This document shows, piece after piece, positions 10,491 to 21,670 of a DNA stretch of 64,000 bases. Position 1 is the first letter of the stretch. Every line of letters begins with the position of its first letter. The notes beneath the pieces are model-generated. The model made no database searches and had not been told where the DNA came from. It worked only from the letters and a program-made list of their open reading frames with translations. Location: contig WION01000020.1 of assembly GCA_015039365.1 (NCBI GenBank), positions 248,001-312,000 on the forward strand, given 5' to 3'. Source of the DNA: Amanita rubescens. Taxonomy: Eukaryota; Basidiomycota; Agaricomycetes; Agaricales; Amanitaceae. A program made the position numbers and the translations under genes.

Positions 10491-12764
10491 TACCTTGCTT
10501 GCAAGGTTTATTCGTTGTGAATTTAGAGGTCTAAACACATCCAAATACCCCGGCTTCCACCGAGCTGGCAGCCGGTCCCCTCTGATTACGTGCGCTGCTT
10601 AGCTCCTCGGCTATACGTGATCATCCAGATCGTGGTGCTCCACCCGCCGCTACCCATGTATTCTCTCTTCGTCCGCGATAACTTGTCCTGTTCGCTTTCA
10701 GTGTAGGAGACCCATATCGTAGGGAGCTCCCAATTCAATTGATAGAAATTTCATGGATCGTTCTGGACCTTACCGTCGGCGCCACGTGTGGTCGTCTCCA
10801 TATTTTGTCCCACCCAACGTTCTCCTCTTCTCTCGTCGCCCTTTTGCTCGCAATCTGATAATTTTTTAGGAGGCATGTCCAGCCACGCTGATTCCCATAC
10901 TCCTTCGCGCGAAGAGTCATACAACCGTCTATCGGCAATGTCTCTGAATTCCCTTCGCCACTATGCCTCCCACTTCCTCGGCCTGCCGTCCACAGATTGC
11001 CAAAACAAGCATGATCTTGTTCTGTGGTTTCTCCAGAACTCGTCTCAGCACATTTTAAACCTGATCTTGTCGTTTGCGGAATCAAGAGACGTTCGGGATG
11101 ATCGTACCCGCCGAAAACGTGTTCGTGAGCCTGTCGACGATGACGATTCGGAGAGGGATGTCGTACGAGTTAGACATGAGCACCAGCCTCCCAATCCGTC
11201 CGTGTTCCTTGAGCTTCCGTCAGATGCGGAAATCAAGACCCTGCTACCGTGCTTTCTACGAATCCACTTCCAATGCGCGTCTTTCCTCTGGCGTTTGTGG
11301 TGTATGTGGACGACAGGCCTTTTAGTATTTACGACTCGGATCAATTGCAATGGTTTTCGCTGCTGCGGATCCCCAACAGACGTCGTTTGGTTCCCTCCGT
11401 TCCTCACCCCGCTCATCGCTTGTTCTATGATCTGCTTCTCGAACCGTCTGCCACTCAAATGAGGCCTGAGGGGTTTTTTGTGCAAAGTTGTCGTCACTGT
11501 GTCGGTGATTTGAAATTGGGCGATTGTAACCTTCCGCTTAGGAGGTCCTTGGCTAACAACCTCTGGATCGGGGTGGTTCCCGATGTGTTGAAACGTTTGA
11601 GCCTGCCAGAACAGTTACTCGTTGCTCTTGTCTATCCTAGAGTCTTCGTATTCAAATTATTTTCAAGACGTTTGAACAGTCGTTATCTTGGAGGTGACAA
11701 TCCTACCCTTCAACGTGCCATGCGTGGTAACGTCTGTAGCTATGACCTTGATACCCCGGGCATCGCCGACATGATCCAAGGCAACTTGATGCCTCGTCGT
11801 CCTTCAGTTCTTGCCTCTGTGATTCAAATCACGTTGTTCGGCCAGCGTCATTTGCCGGAGAACTGGATGCATAACCTCTTTCGCATTCAGTGCCACTATA
11901 TTTGGGAAGCTCTAGTTTGGTGAAAGGCAAACAATCTGTTTTACAGAGATATTGTCATCTCTTCAGACAACTTGGACTCCCTTCCCGCCGATGGCGTCCC
12001 ATCAGAATTAATGATTATTGCTCGTCAAGTGGACAATCTGGACATTGTACGTGAGCAGAATGATTCTTATGTACCAGATGAGGATGATGATCCTGGTAAT
12101 ATCCTTTCCTGCTCATCTGTTTTCTTGTTCTCATCGTTGCACAGAGCATGTTGACAGCCTCCCTGACATCCCTTCTGACTATGACTCGGACCATGATGAT
12201 GATCCTCCCGATTCCTGTATGGCAAGCCTCCCTTCCCTCAATCATCTATTTTCAATAACCCCCGCTCCAGTGCATCCAGAAGTCTTTCCTATTCAGATAT
12301 CGGGTGCAATCGATACAGATCTGACATCTATATCTGCTTCTGAGCTCTTGCGGAATGGTCTATCCAACATGTGCTCTAATTCGCGAGAACCCCCCTATGC
12401 AGTCCGGCACGGAATGCGGCCGGTCTCAGACTTTCCCAGTCGCGAACAGGAACTCGATGCTCGCCGTCCGTTACCCCTCATCATTTGTTCGAGAGAGCGT
12501 TTCCTTGCCTGTTCCCGTACGGAGATGGGGGGTTTGGAATCTCGATGGTGCCTCCATTATCATGTTGTTGTTTACCGTTTACGATGAAGTCCTGGTCGAA
12601 AGTCAAACACGGGGTTCTCTTCACGTACATGTCTTGAGTTGCGATCCAAGCTAAAGCTTAGTGTATAAACTTCATTGTAATTATTGTCCTGAAAGGAAGA
12701 GAGGCTCGTAATTAAAGGCAAGCAAGGTTGCTGCCGACGCAGGCGGCGCTCCCGAGTACCAGCG
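10491..12764 (+). mobile_element. Insertion with truncated Helitron-like element
   Basis: The segment lies between sequence shared by the two duplication copies, so its limits come from comparing occupied and empty sites. Near its left end is ACCTTGCTTGCAAGGT (10492-10507), itself a hairpin. The reverse complement of its first 11 bases, GCAAGCAAGGT, sits near the right end (about 12719-12730). Right of that an imperfect inverted repeat around 12766-12785 is partly shared with copy 1. It contains a broken Helitron-type protein gene only. Canonical Helitron ends (5' TC, 3' CTRR at A/T) are not clear, so the true termini are uncertain. Confidence 0.6.
10875..12654 (+). pseudogene. Helitron helicase-like protein, N-terminal part, decayed
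   Basis: Pieces in successive frames align with the N-terminal region of agaricomycete Helitron Rep/helicase proteins. These are a CGVCGR zinc-knuckle-like stretch near 11290, then SLANNLWIGVVPDVLKRLSL and LVALVYPRVFVFKLF, GNLMPRRPSVLAS, and after an in-frame TGA at 11921 DIVISSDNLDSLPADGVP. A final piece near 12390 reads VRHGMRPVSDFPSREQ. At least two frameshifts (around 11250 and 11330) and one stop break it. The Rep HUH nuclease and helicase domains are absent, so the element cannot move by itself. Confidence 0.75.
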
Positions 12765-13092
12765 ACGTGTCGAGAGTCGAGACACGCTGGACCAAACATA
12801 GACGACTTGGAATCCATCGTAGTTTCTGCGACTGTAGCTGAACGTTTAAACAACAACAGCTCAAAGCCTCAACCCTAGATCCCTCAGATCTTGTGTGCCA
12901 CCATTGACTTCAAAAAAAACCCACGGCAATCTTAGGCATCTCATTTACGATAAATCTCTCGAAACGCCATCGCATGTTGATAAATTGTGCCGGTATTGAC
13001 ATTTTTATCCCACCCATTAGTGCGAATCCCTCATTCCTCGTTCTTCACCCGCTGACGCATCGACAGTCTACAGAGTTGCTTATCTGACCAAA

Positions 13093-13332
13093 ATGAACAC
13101 ACGTACCGCCAGATACATCATATCTCCCGAGCAGTTCCTCTTAATACATGACTTACCCATAAGCTACACCAAACATCGCTACTACCCTTTGGAATCATAT
13201 GGGAATGCACGATTGCACGCCGGTTTGACCACCTATTTCGGCGCAAATATTCCTTTCTTTAACATTTCATCGATTCCCAAATCAGCGCTACGTCAAGAAC
13301 CGGTCTTCATAGATGCTAGAGGGAATCTTTGA
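13093..13332 (+). other. Short upstream ORF shared by both ADH copies (copy 2)
   Basis: A 79-codon ORF (start MNTRTARYIISPEQF), partner of 605-826, ends about 100 bp before the ADH start. If it lies in the ADH transcript leader it would act as a long upstream ORF. No homology is recognised. Confidence 0.3.
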
Positions 13333-13429
13333 CGTATCTTCCTGCGGAAATGCCTCTTTTCGAAGAGTTTTTACCGGAATTCGCCGATATTTTGCATTCA
13401 AGCAGCCATGACGTCAAATCACCACCACG

Positions 13430-14747
13430 ATGTCTAACTACACCATCCCGTCCATCCAGCGAGCTGCAGTCGTCCAATCCTTGGGCGCCTCCATCACCGT
13501 TGAGCCAGACCACCCCGTTCCGAAACTGGACTCCCTCAGACCGGACGAATGTCTCGTTAAGCTCCACTGTACGGGTGTGTGTCATACAGATCTTCATGCA
13601 GCCTTGGGAGACTGGCCGGACAAGCCCAAGCTACCTCTTATCGGCGGACACGAGGGCGTCGGTGAGGTCGTTGCCATTGGAAAGGATACATCCCACAGCC
13701 CCGTGAAGATTGGTCAGAGGGTAGGTATCAAGTGGCTCGCCTATTCGTAGGTGGATGTCTCGCTTGTTCAAGGTACCCATTGACTTGAGGCCAACAGGTG
13801 CTTGGACTGTGAAATGTGTCGCAAGGGTCTGGAGCAGGGTGAGTCGTCTGGTTTTGCCGCAAAGTAGACGATAGATGAGCGTTTTTAGCGTGCCCCAAGG
13901 CAGAGTTTAGCGGTTTCACTGTGGATGGAACGTTCTCCGAGTATGTCGTCTCGTGGGTGCATCACGTCACTCCTGTCCCGGACAGCGTCGAGAGTTCCGC
14001 TGCAGCGTCTATTCTGTGTGCCGGCGTTACTGTCTACCGGGCTCTAAAGCACAATGAAACCAACCCTGGAGATTGGGTCGTTTTGCCCGGTGCAGGTGGT
14101 GGTTTGGGGCATATGGCTTTGCAGTACGCCAAGTACATGGGCAGACGAGTTATTGCTATTGGTACGTCCTCCCGCGTGTGGACAAATCATGATGCCTTAC
14201 GTGAAGTAGACTCTGGAGAAGAAAAGGAACAGCTGTGCAAGAATCTTGGTGCTGACCATTGGATCGATTTCAAGGAATCAAAGGATATTGTCCGAGATAT
14301 TAAAGCCGCAACGGAAGGTCTCGGAGCCCACAGTGCGCTCATTACTGCAGCTTCTACCGCTCCCTACATTCAAGCTATTGATTATCTTCGACCTGGAGGA
14401 ACCTTGATGGCGGTTAGCTTACCTGGAGAAGCAACATTGGACGCATCAATTTATTTTACTGTGTCCAAGGTACCCTTCTTGTTCAAGCATCGGAGAAGCA
14501 ACCTGACCCCTTCCAGAGCCTTAAGATAATTGGATCTTACGTCGGTAACCGCCAAGATGCCATCGAAGCCATGAACATTGCAGCTATCGGTCAAGTTAAG
14601 TGTTACTATGCCGAAAAATCCCTGAAGGACATGAAAAAGTAAGAACTACTACATCACACTCTATATTATCTGACCCCCCGCAGAGTATACGATGAATTGA
14701 AAGAAGGCAAGATTGCCGGAAGAATCGTAATCAACTACAAAAAGTAG
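13430..14747 (+). CDS. Zinc-dependent alcohol dehydrogenase
   Basis: Six exons (13430-13746, 13798-13838, 13889-14161, 14210-14469, 14517-14638, 14684-14747) join in frame to 358 residues, the usual length of fungal class ADHs. The GroES-like domain carries catalytic zinc ligands in [10 protein letters not shown] and GGHEGVGEV and the structural zinc cluster [15 protein letters not shown] (four Cys). The Rossmann part has the glycine motif [19 protein letters not shown]. It interconverts primary alcohols and aldehydes with NAD(H), in the cytosol if no targeting signal is added; none is visible. A second ATG lies 21 nt upstream out of frame. A broken copy of its first exon is at 954-1110. Confidence 0.9.
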
Positions 14748-14853
14748 AGCAAGTCATGGTATTGTATTGTAATGTATTTGTACATGCTTGTTTGTAATTG
14801 CATTGGCAAAGTCACGTCACGCGTGATTGCTCTGCAAAAGAGAAACCAGCGCG

Positions 14854-16956
14854 ATGGACTCGCCAAAACGCGCTTCGTCGCCGCAGCCTTCATCCGACAG
14901 CAAGCGTCTCAAGCTCACCGTGCCGCAGGGAGCAACCCCAGTTGACCCCGAAAACGCATCAGGGAAGCGCAGCGAACTTGAGCCTCTCCAATCCACGGAC
15001 ATTGGCAACCTCCCACCTGACACGACACCCACCAGCGCTGTCAAACCAAAGACAGGAAAAGAAGGCGAGGAGGATGGTGACGTGTCAATGAACGATGGCG
15101 CAGAAGAGGAAGGAGACAGCGGGGACGACAATGACGATGGCGCAGAAGACCCGGCGCAGCTGGAGGCCCTGCGTCAGCGCCTCGAAGAACAAGCACGCAA
15201 GTACCTCCATGGCCAAACACACGAAATTATCATTCCCTCCTACTCTGCTTGGTTCGATATGGCCAAGATTCACCCCATAGAACGACGTGCGCTTCCCGAA
15301 TTTTTCAATTCAAGAAACAGGAGCAAGACTCCTGCTATATACAAAGATTATCGGGATTTTATGGTCAACACGTATAGATTGAGGCCGCAGGAGTATCTGA
15401 CGGTGACCGCTTGTAGGCGGAATTTGGCTGGGGATGTGTGTGCGATTATGAGGGTACACGCATTTTTGGAGCAGTGGGGGTTGGTTAACTACCAGGTGGG
15501 TGGCGCAAACCTCTACTCTAGGCGTGCATCTGACATGAAGTGGTAGATTGACCCGGAGCAAAGGCCAGCGGCATTAGCCCCCCCCTTTACAGGTCACTAT
15601 CGGGTGGTGTTGGATTCGCCTCGCGGGTTGCAGTCCCTCCATCCTGGGACGAGGGCACATCCAAATCAGAGCAAAGTGAACGGGGTGGCTACTCAGCATC
15701 ATCAACGTGCAGCAAAAGCAGCATCGGCTTCCCTCGAGCTACGCTCATCCATATATCAGACCACCGCCAAATCCTCTCGACAAATAACCGAAGCAGAAGC
15801 TGCCACCCTCGCCAACGGGGTCTCTTCCGCTACGACAAACGGCACGTCGAGACCCAGCGGCGTCTACTCGTGCGACACCTGCGGGGCAGACTGTACACCC
15901 GTGCGGTATCACTCTCTCAAAGACAAAAAATACTGTCTCTGTCCTCCTTGTTACCTCGACGGACGGTTTCCTACCACCATGTTCTCAGGTGACTTTGTCA
16001 AACTGAGCAGTTCTTCTGTGGCTAGTGGAGGCTACGGAACCGGAAAGGATGAGGACGACTGGTCAGATCAAGAACTCTTACTCCTTTTGGAGGGAATTGA
16101 GATGTACGACGATGATTGGTCCAAGGTTGAGGAACACATTGGGACAAGGTCGGCACAGCAGTGTATACGCAAGTTTTTGGCGCTGCCGATTGAGGATCCA
16201 TATTTGGCTGCGGAGGGTGGGGAGGCTGGTAAGGGTGCGTTGCGGTTTGGAGGGGTTGTGCCGTTTGAGCAGGCGGATAATCCGGTGATGAGCGTGGTTG
16301 CGTTTTTGGCGGGTGTCGTGAGCCCGGGTGTGGCAGCCGAGGCAGCCAAGACGGCGTTACACGAGTTGGTGGTACCTGGAGAGGGAGAGAAAGAGGGAGA
16401 AGTGAAGGTTGAGCCAGCTGGAAATGAGGATGACAAGATGGATGAAGATGTAGGGAAGGAGGGAGAGTCGTCATCAACGACGGAGCAAGGAGCCAAAAAG
16501 AAACCAAAACCTGCCGTACAACATTCCCAAGTGGTCCGTGCTGCTCATCTCGCACTCAAGTCTTCTGCACGGGCTGCGCAATCCCTTGCAGATGCAGAGG
16601 AGACGCAGATCAAGGGCACGCTCGCGAACTTGATCAAGCTGACGCTGACGAAGCTGGAGCTCAAGATGGCACAGTTTGAGGAGCTGGAAGAGTTGCTGGA
16701 GGAGGAGCGGAGGGGGCTCGAGAGCGCACGCGTTGCTCTGATGAGTGAGCGGATGAATGTGAAGAAGGCGTTGGAGAGTGTGAGAGCGGAACTGGCGAGG
16801 CATGGATCTAGTGGGATGGCCCTCAATGCCGCAACGTTCCAGCAGGCTGCCGCTGCGACTGTTGCGCCCACCATGGCGCAGAATGTAGCCGAGGTCCAAG
16901 CGATGGACGGGACGAATGGGCCCGTTCCAGATGGTACGATGCTTCCTTTGAGTTGA
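14854..16956 (+). CDS. RSC8: SWI3/RSC8-type chromatin remodelling subunit
   Basis: Two exons, 14854-15495 and 15547-16956 (51-nt intron), give 683 residues. After an acidic, low-complexity N-terminus comes a SWIRM domain (from [14 protein letters not shown] through the [15 protein letters not shown] helix to [10 protein letters not shown]). It is followed by a ZZ zinc finger ([15 protein letters not shown] and CLCPPCY) and a SANT domain ([20 protein letters not shown], then [20 protein letters not shown]). A C-terminal helix-rich segment resembles the SWIRM-associated coiled coil used for dimerisation. The order SWIRM-ZZ-SANT identifies the scaffold subunit of SWI/SNF and RSC nucleosome remodelling complexes in the nucleus (yeast Swi3/Rsc8, fission yeast Ssr1/2). 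Which complex is not decidable. The ATG at 14854 is the first in frame. Confidence 0.92.
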
Positions 16957-17137
16957 ATATAATGTTTTTATTATTTTACGGTCTGTACTTGGAGGTGTTT
17001 GTAATACCTTGTGGGCGCATGTGTATCCATCCTATCATGAGTCAGCTATAAATAGCGCGACGAGCAAGGTGTACGCCTCGAGCTCACCCCAACACCCTGC
17101 GATAATCGATCACTCGTTCTGATTAGCCACCACCACC

Positions 17138-18839
17138 ATGCTATCCTCCTCAGTCAGACCGACCCCTTCAGATCCGCAACTCCCGAAAGAAATCATCGAC
17201 GATATAATCGACTATCTGGCTGACGACATCGCCGCTCTCCGGGCATTCGCGCTCACGGGACGCACGTTCCTGCACCGCGCGCGGATGCACATATTCTCGT
17301 GCATCACTCTTGAAGGCAGAATTGCCTGCTTGGAGCGCGGCATTTCCCCGGGCGCCAAGTTTTTAGCGCTCATGCAGGACGCGCCATATTTGGCCGGGTA
17401 TGTCAAAGAGATGAGGGTGCTCAATATGAATAGGGACGGGGTGGCTGGGGCAGACGATTGGATCGTGACTGATTGGAAGTTGGCTATGGCGATAGACACC
17501 TTTCTGGCCGAGATCGAGTCAGGTTTGCAGGTCGGTACCGTGAGTAATGCCACCGCCGGCTACGGTGGCCCGGGTCGGGTTGTGGGCGCAAGTGGGGGCG
17601 TACCACCGGCTCCGTCGCTTCGCAGAGTCGTACTAGAACATCTCCAATGGAACAGCCTCCCTAGCCACACCAAGATTAGATTGGGAGATCTAATGGCGTG
17701 TCCGACCCTAAAGGACGTGACGCTGAAACATATACGAGCGATCCCGTGGACGGTGTGTGATCGATTTCCGGTTGGGCTGGATACGCTTTGGTTATTCGCT
17801 GTCGAGTTTTACCCTGCGGTCATAGAGGACAGCGTTACGGATGACGGATGGACGTCTTCTGATGAGGATGAAGACGCCAACGGCAACGGTGGCGACAAAC
17901 TCAAGACCGTCCCTTCGTCTGCACGTCCAAAGGAGTATTTCCCGCGAATAGGCACCCTCGTCATCCACCGCGGTTCTCTGGGGCGAGACCCTACGATCAT
18001 TTGTACGGAAAACACGCTATTCGCGGTCGTTATATCCAGCCTGCGCGTCTTTGTCACCAGCGCATGGTCCGAACGCGAATGGAGGCACAACCAAGAAATT
18101 CTAGCAACGATCGTCCCGACTGGCCTCCTCGAATCGTTCGGTATGGGATTCTGTACGTTCATTTCTCTTCTCCCCACGTTACTATATATTTAAAAATTAT
18201 TATTATTATGGAATAGTTTGGAGACACGATGCACCTCTACCTGTCTACGTCCTCGGCCCTACCTGTCCTAAACTCCACACCATCCACATCTTGACACACT
18301 CCGACTGCCACCCTCTCGCTCTCCAAGCCGCATTCGTATGGCTTTACGACTCGCTACAAAACCTACCTCTCAATAACCATCTCGAACGGATCACCATCCA
18401 ATGCTGCGTCGGCCCACGGGAGTGCAGTAACCTTGACCAAGCTCCTCCTCTCCTCGGTCTCTCGGCGGACTCGCACGGGCAGCCCAGTGGGGAGGATGAC
18501 GAGGAGAGCCAGGAAGTCACGCGGGTGAGGAAAAATCTAGGCTGGGCAGAGATCGACAAGACGTTCGCTACGAGCGCGCGGTTTTCGTCCCTCCGGAGGA
18601 TTCATCTCAAATTATCGATTAATGAGGGGACGACGACGGGTAGGTATGGGATGTTGGTGGATGCGTTGTATGTGATTTTACCGAGGTTGATGGAGAGTGA
18701 TATGATCACGTATGAAAGGAAAAAGGTGGGTTTTCCAAGTTTAGTTGTTGTTCGTTTGTTCTCCGAGACTGAGTTGAGTTGTGTCGATAGCCTCATTGGC
18801 CGCCGGAACGATTCGAGTTCTAAGAGTCGAGTGTGCTGA
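17138..18839 (+). CDS. F-box protein
   Basis: Exon 1 (17138-18152) starts MLSSSVRPTPSDPQLPKEIIDDIIDYLADD, a standard F-box helix, and joins through a 64-nt intron to an exon starting at 18217. The second exon may run to the stop at 18839. Alternatively it may splice at 18725/18791 (65-nt intron) into a short last exon ending at 18823; the latter has good splice sites. About 545-565 residues result. An acidic patch (SSDEDEDANG) lies mid-protein. It is not closely related to the F-box gene at 9125. SCF adaptor by family; target unknown. Confidence 0.75.
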
Positions 18840-19325
18840 CAAAGGGGAACGTACCTTGCTCACATGTAGTACTAGTAGTGCTTATACGCATATTCAACTA
18901 TATCATGTCGTGAACTTCAGTGAGATGATGACATCTATTCCTTGGAACGAGTATAAGTACGACTAAACGAATAATAAAGAAAAAAAAAGAGGATGGTATT
19001 ATAAGTGCGCGTCCTTGTGATAATAAGCACTGTGACCCGTGACTGGGTTGTTTTTTGGCGTGAAAATGGCAAGTATGCTCGTTTCCACAGATAAGCGACA
19101 ACATTTTTCGGCCACCGTTTTTCAACATTTAGCATCAAATTTGAAGCTGTCACTAAAGGTGTAAAAAATATGCTCTTCAAGCAAAATGTACTAGTGCAAT
19201 ATATGCTCGTTAGGGATTCAATATAGTATTGTTTTAAGTCATTTTTATGGTGTAATTGCGAAGACAGTGAGATGAAATGCGAGACCAAGAAAGAGAATGT
19301 ACACGGACGGCTAAGTGCTCAGTTA
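18840..19325. other. Intergenic, no gene seen
   Basis: AT-rich DNA between an F-box gene and a reverse hypothetical gene, both of which end here (convergent 3' ends). No repeat or RNA gene was recognised. Confidence 0.5.
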
Positions 19326-19850
19326 TCATATAGTAGCTTCGTCATTTGAGCCTTCTCCGTCCCCACCTCCCTCCCTGCGAATTCTGTCGTCGATTATCCA
19401 AACCCCATCACAACCGCTGATAGGAACGACAACTCTGTCAAGGTGCAAACCGAAGTAGGATGCGCTAATAATTTCGGCGAAGCGCCTGGTAGAGTGAATC
19501 GAGCCATTTGTGAGGCCAATACGATGACCAGGATGGTCCCAGGTGGCGGCGCGCAGGACGAAGGGGGCGCGGTCAACAGACTGGTTATCGTCGTCGTTTT
19601 CTTCGTCTTCGTCGTCCGTTTCGTAATCGGAGCACTCCTCTTCTCTATCCACATGAACTGAACCGGCAAAATTGTAGACGGTGCGATGGACGAGACGGTC
19701 GACGACGTTGCCGGAACCGGTCCCAATTTCGTTCTGGTGGTTGCTCATTATCACCGGCTCACTACGGCGCTCTTCGTCGATGGTATGTTCCGAGTTTCCA
19801 CTGACCGGCCGCGAGCGTCGATTACGATTGTTAGACACTGCTGTATCCAT
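19326..19850 (-). CDS. Hypothetical acidic protein
   Basis: A 174-residue ORF beginning MDTAVSNNRNRRSRPV, with a central run of acidic residues (YETDDEDEENDDDN) and a C-terminal part that looks folded (SYFGLHLDRVVVPISGCDGVWIIDD). No domain is recognised. More exons may lie upstream on the reverse strand, because the ATG is only the first in this open frame. Confidence 0.4.
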   Translation of the reverse strand: MDTAVSNNRNRRSRPVSGNSEHTIDEERRSEPVIMSNHQNEIGTGSGNVVDRLVHRTVYNFAGSVHVDREEECSDYETDDEDEENDDDNQSVDRAPFVLRAATWDHPGHRIGLTNGSIHSTRRFAEIISASYFGLHLDRVVVPISGCDGVWIIDDRIRREGGGDGEGSNDEATI

Positions 19851-20485
19851 GTCTTTTCATCAAGGAATGAACGGTCTACTATTGCTTTAAAAGTAAGAAG
19901 AAACACTTACTACCTTTCTTTCGGGGTGGAAGATGGTCTTGGTTGATGTCCTAAAGATGAGCTTATTAGTTAACAAACGAATGCATACGAATGCTATTTC
20001 TTACCTTCAGGTAAAGATGATGATAGAGATGTCCTTAAACGAGCTTAAAAGGAGTAAAAATGAACACAAACCACACACAATAGCGCGTCCGTATATTGAA
20101 TAATCCCGCGACTCGTGGACCGTGAGCCAAAGTCCTAGAGCCCCTTCACGTTTCTCGAAGTTCCTCGCGATTATCTTTCCTTGCGCGACGCTCCTTCTCG
20201 ACGCTCCTTCTCGATGCTTGCTGCTTCAGCCCCACTTCCACAATCGCAAGCCAGTCCTGACGATGTTCGATATGGACATCGCCATCACCATGAATAATTC
20301 TTTACGCATCTTAGAGTGTCTTCACATTCATCGTCACTTTTTCATGACCATCTAGTTTTTTCGAGGATTGGAGTTGTGGTCCAACAGCATCACTATTGAA
20401 CGAATTGAGCGATGATAGCTAGGATCTGGTTCCCGTCGATCTCGCCTCTCGTTGTTGGGTACCTGAACTCTGCATTGGTATCCTC
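19851..20485. other. Intergenic, no gene seen
   Basis: Contains a short direct repeat near 20190 (cgacgctccttct twice in a row). ORFs here are short with no recognised motif. Confidence 0.4.
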
Positions 20486-20910
20486 TCATACTCCATACAT
20501 CGCGCCCGCTACGCTCATTCCAATGCCTGACTCGTCAAGCTGTGCAATGGATTCACTACGGGAAGGTGATGCAAGCCAGAAAATAGACGCAAAGGAACCA
20601 GAGAAGAAAATGCCTTCCATTGCGGCAAAAGCCACCAGACGTTCGGCGAACGTGGACTTCTGGTCAGAGATCCACCGCAGAGCCCGATCCGCTTTCTTCT
20701 TGATGCAAGGTATGGTATCAATGGTGTCGAAAATATATTCACATTGACGCAGGTCTTTAATATAGGTATCGATGAGGAGCGAGTAAGTCTCGGAGTGGAT
20801 GTTTTCCATCATTATTTGGAAGCCATAGAAGTAGCGGGCCTCGGCGGCTTGAACTTCGTTCGAGAATCGATCTACCAAGTTCTCGTTCACGATGTCATCT
20901 GAACGACGAA
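20486..20910 (-). pseudogene. RNR2: Ribonucleotide reductase small subunit fragment
   Basis: Reverse translation reads [20 protein letters not shown], then [31 protein letters not shown], and [22 protein letters not shown]. This matches about 110 consecutive residues of the class I ribonucleotide reductase beta subunit, including the helix with the Glu and His iron ligands (MENIHSE) and the Glu of AAMEGIFF. The alignment stops after FASIFWL (about 20575) and is replaced by unrelated residues. The N-terminal half with the first iron ligands and the radical tyrosine is missing, as is the C-terminal tail. It cannot be active and is a displaced gene fragment. Confidence 0.88.
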
Positions 20911-21670
20911 CTTTGGTAGCAACAGCCTGTTACTAGTTGATGAACACTCGACGCGTAGTCCATTCAGCAGCAACAGCTGTCGTATAGGTGCCAAATTGGA
21001 CCGTTCACCGCGTCCTCAAGCGACCTTATCCGGCCCAGACTAGGCTGTCACCTCTTCACGCCGAACATCCTGTTCGGTTCTATTCATCTGACGCGCGAGA
21101 TGTTTTTGGCTTGCGCATCGCGCTCTCTGTGGTTATGTTCTTGCTTTGCTTCGTCAGTAGATTACTGAATCCTCTCGAGACTCCCTGGTTGCAGGAAAAT
21201 CAGAACGGAATCAATAAATATGATAATAAAATATAATAAATTGCGACTTCTATATTGAGGTGAAAACGCGATTGATGGCTATAAGTATATCAATCAACGC
21301 TCCCTATTGAGGTGAAAACGTGATTGATGACTATAAGTATATCAATCAGCGCTCCCTATCGAGGCTCACCGTCTACTCCCGTCGCGTCTACGTGCAGTTT
21401 CACTTCTTGTCCAATCACTGCCTGACAATATATACTGCGCTTGTATCACTTGAGTCTTGGGCCGTCCGGGTCTTTGATGTACTTTCGTGAGTTGATCATT
21501 GTGTCTCGCCTCCGGCTTTTCTGTTGCATTGACTGATGAGCGTCGATCTACTTTGTAGATACATCAACAGTGACCTACCGCAAAGATTTTTTCAGTACTT
21601 GATAGGTACTGCATTTTTTGATTGCTAGATCACGACTGATCAGGTGCTGGAAGGTATCAATACAAAGGGG
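20911..21670. other. Intergenic with a short tandem repeat
   Basis: Region upstream of the gene of unknown function at 21671. It includes the 52-bp tandem repeat described separately. Possible 5' exons of the downstream gene may lie at 21540-21610 (an open stretch reading RYINSDLPQRFFQYL), but no consistent splice join was found. Confidence 0.4.
21253..21366. repeat. 52-bp tandem repeat, about 2.2 copies
   Basis: Copies start at 21253, 21305 and (partial) 21357. Each full unit contains an inverted repeat GATTGAT...ATCAATC around a 12-nt centre, so each could form a small hairpin. Confidence 0.85.

Larger units (their letters stand above)
10181..13580. repeat. Segmental duplication, copy 2 with insertion
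   Basis: This is the partner of 1-1110 (same strand). Left arm 10181-10490 matches 1-310 and right arm about 12765-13580 matches 327-1110. The 2.27 kb between the arms is absent from copy 1, which therefore acts as an empty or emptied site. Confidence 0.85.

Noticed and set aside
11045..11497. Reverse ORF inside the Helitron-like insertion
   Set aside because: Shadow of the forward Helitron protein, which has clear family blocks.
19326..19850. Acidic hypothetical protein as an NLR N-terminal module (SGNVVDRLVHRTVYNFAGSV)
   Set aside because: A weak resemblance to the GAQN..V..GTF pre-NTPase motif, but no NTPase follows.
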